A stretch of DNA of 64,000 nucleotides from Cinclus cinclus (taxonomy: Eukaryota > Chordata > Aves > Passeriformes > Cinclidae): positions 26,630,142-26,694,141 of the forward strand of contig NC_085049.1 in the NCBI RefSeq assembly GCF_963662255.1. Reading direction: 5' to 3'. A program made the position numbers and the translations under genes. Below the pieces are notes generated by a model that was not told the origin of the DNA, searched no databases, and saw only the letters and a program-made list of their open reading frames with translations. Below are positions 62,285 to 64,000 of the stretch, one piece after another; within the stretch, counting starts at the first letter, position 1; every line of letters starts with the position of its first letter.

Positions 62285-64000
62285 CTGGAAAAAAAAAAAA
62301 GAGTTACCAGAGGAATGTCCAGTGCTACGCTGAATGATAAGCCCAGAATATTAGGAGAAAATTAACAATATTTATTGTAGCACTGTATTTTCTAATGTCT
62401 TCCCTACAGGCACATCTGGGCTCAGCTAAGTCTCCCTCCCTTACCTCTAAACCATCTTAATATTTTCCAGTCACAACTGTGCAGCAGAGACTGAGGTTTT
62501 TCATCTTGGTTACAGAATTGCAGAAACACTGCTTAAATTTAATTTGTCAGGTCAAAAGGGATAAAATTTTATTAATTTTAATGAGCAACTCAGCAATATT
62601 TTAATTCCCAAGTCTCAACTGGCATGAAGTACAAATGAACTACGAGAAGAAAGGCAAATGAGATTTAGGATGCTGCTGGTAGATGTGCTGCAAAGCAGAA
62701 AGGAATAAATGATTAACATCTACCCAGCACTTTAAGCAGTAAGATTAGCAGCCCTTCTCAGGAAATCTATTTTACGAACATCAAAATCTTATTTGCTGTT
62801 GATTAAAACAAATGAGAATACTGATCGAGTTTTAAAAAGTAATTTCAGCTATCTATTCTTGTCAGTGCACAGCAGAAGTAAGGAAATTGTCTACAAATTT
62901 AAAATCACATCTAAATTTCACGTCTCAGAACTCTTCCTCCTTCTAAATACTAAATTACAAAAGAATCACTTCCACTCCTGCCACATAACAAAGTCATACT
63001 GAATTAATTTAGTAAAGCTTATTACTCAAGCTTTTAAAATTAAAAGCACTATACAAATTAGTTGGAAGCAAACACAGTTTTAGCACAGTTCACCCTTCCT
63101 TTCATTTTGGTACTGCTGCCACCTGCAGTTAAAATTCCCAAATTATAATCTCAGGGAAATACAGTTCTCTTGCCTCCACTGGGACTGGATCCATAAACTC
63201 AGTGTATGTGCATCCCCTCATGTTTACAAGCATTTTTAGGGGGTTTTGACTACTGCAGAAGGGTTGCAGAACTTTTAATAAAAGGTGGCTTGGATCTTTG
63301 GATTGATACATTTCTGACACAAAACCCAACACATTACTTGGGACTTCTGTCTAAAGTAAATTAAACAATCAAAGATGATATGGATAAAGAATAATAATAC
63401 ACGAACATCCTTTTTTTTATTATTTAGTTGTTAGTTCAGAGTCTCACCACTGGTTTTTGGCAATCACCAAGAACCATGATGTTGTGGTTAAAACGCTTGT
63501 AATGATCCCCTTGTGACTGGCATTTTTAATGCAACCAAAACACTTATATCTGCAAGGACAACATAAAAGTGAGCAAAAGGAATGGGGAGGAGATTACAGA
63601 TCACAGACCTTGGTATCATGAGCAAAAAGTGATCCTGCAATTATCTAATAACTTAAGAGGTTATAGGAAGGATTCTCTAGCCCCTGACAGGATGTTAAGC
63701 TCAACAGTAAAAGTGTACTCTAACCAACTATTTAGTAGTCTAACTTTGATGACAACTAATGAAATATTAAAAACCAAAAGCATATAGCAGAAGAATGTGG
63801 AAGGAATCAGGAAGAGCACCCTCTGAGCTTTAGGGCTGAATATTTATTAATTAAGTTGAACCAACAGATTCAAGGCCTCAAACAGGCAATTTGAAACAAA
63901 CTTCTTCTGCTCTTACCCAGTTAAGCTGAATATCTCCTATGCTCTTAGAAAAATTGTTTTCAATAGTACTGAGTTCACTACACCAAACCAAAATAAACTA
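62285..64000 (-). other. ARFGAP3: ARFGAP3 intron (partial)
   Basis: Sequence upstream of the exon at 62284 on the minus strand, opening with a long T-rich tract at the acceptor. I did not find the preceding ARFGAP3 exon (the region ending EEQEDLAKVVSKEES in human) before the window edge. Confidence 0.7.

Overview
This window is nuclear DNA from a bird, most likely a songbird or other neoavian. The evidence is vertebrate split genes with canonical GT-AG introns, many 3' fragments of the avian CR1 retrotransposon, an avian-type solo LTR, and a gene order matching vertebrate KRAS-ETFRF1-DNAI7-IRAG2. There are no operons, CRISPR arrays or prokaryotic genes. I read exon boundaries from splice signals, reading phase and remembered human protein families. 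No alignment was run.

Layout: (1) 1-23.2 kb, KRAS on the + strand without its first coding exon: exon 3, exon 4, the alternative exon 4A, exon 4B and a 3.4-kb 3' UTR. (2) 25.96-26.32 kb, ETFRF1 (LYRM5) on the - strand, tail to tail with KRAS. (3) 27.2-27.56 kb, a CpG-rich promoter that ETFRF1 and DNAI7 appear to share head to head. (4) 27.56-46.04 kb, DNAI7 (CASC1) on the + strand, complete in 16 coding exons for 704 aa. (5) 46.44-46.69 kb, the last exon of IRAG2 (LRMP/Jaw1) on the - strand, encoding its membrane anchor and KASH-like tail. (6) 46.7-52.2 kb, no further recognisable IRAG2 exon; instead a degenerate tandem array of about 1.9 kb and a CR1 copy. (7) 52.2 kb to the end, ARFGAP3 on the - strand, C-terminal half only, running out of the window.

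The genes are housekeeping and ciliary neighbours rather than one pathway: a small GTPase switch, a mitochondrial LYR protein acting on electron-transfer flavoprotein, an axonemal dynein factor, an ER/nuclear-envelope tail-anchored protein and a COPI Arf1 GAP. I found no new biological system. The points most worth following are the orphan IRAG2 exon beside ARFGAP3, which suggests a rearrangement breakpoint; the layered tandem array at that junction; a DNAI7 acceptor fused to a perfect donor sequence; and bird-specific residues in the KRAS membrane-targeting tails.
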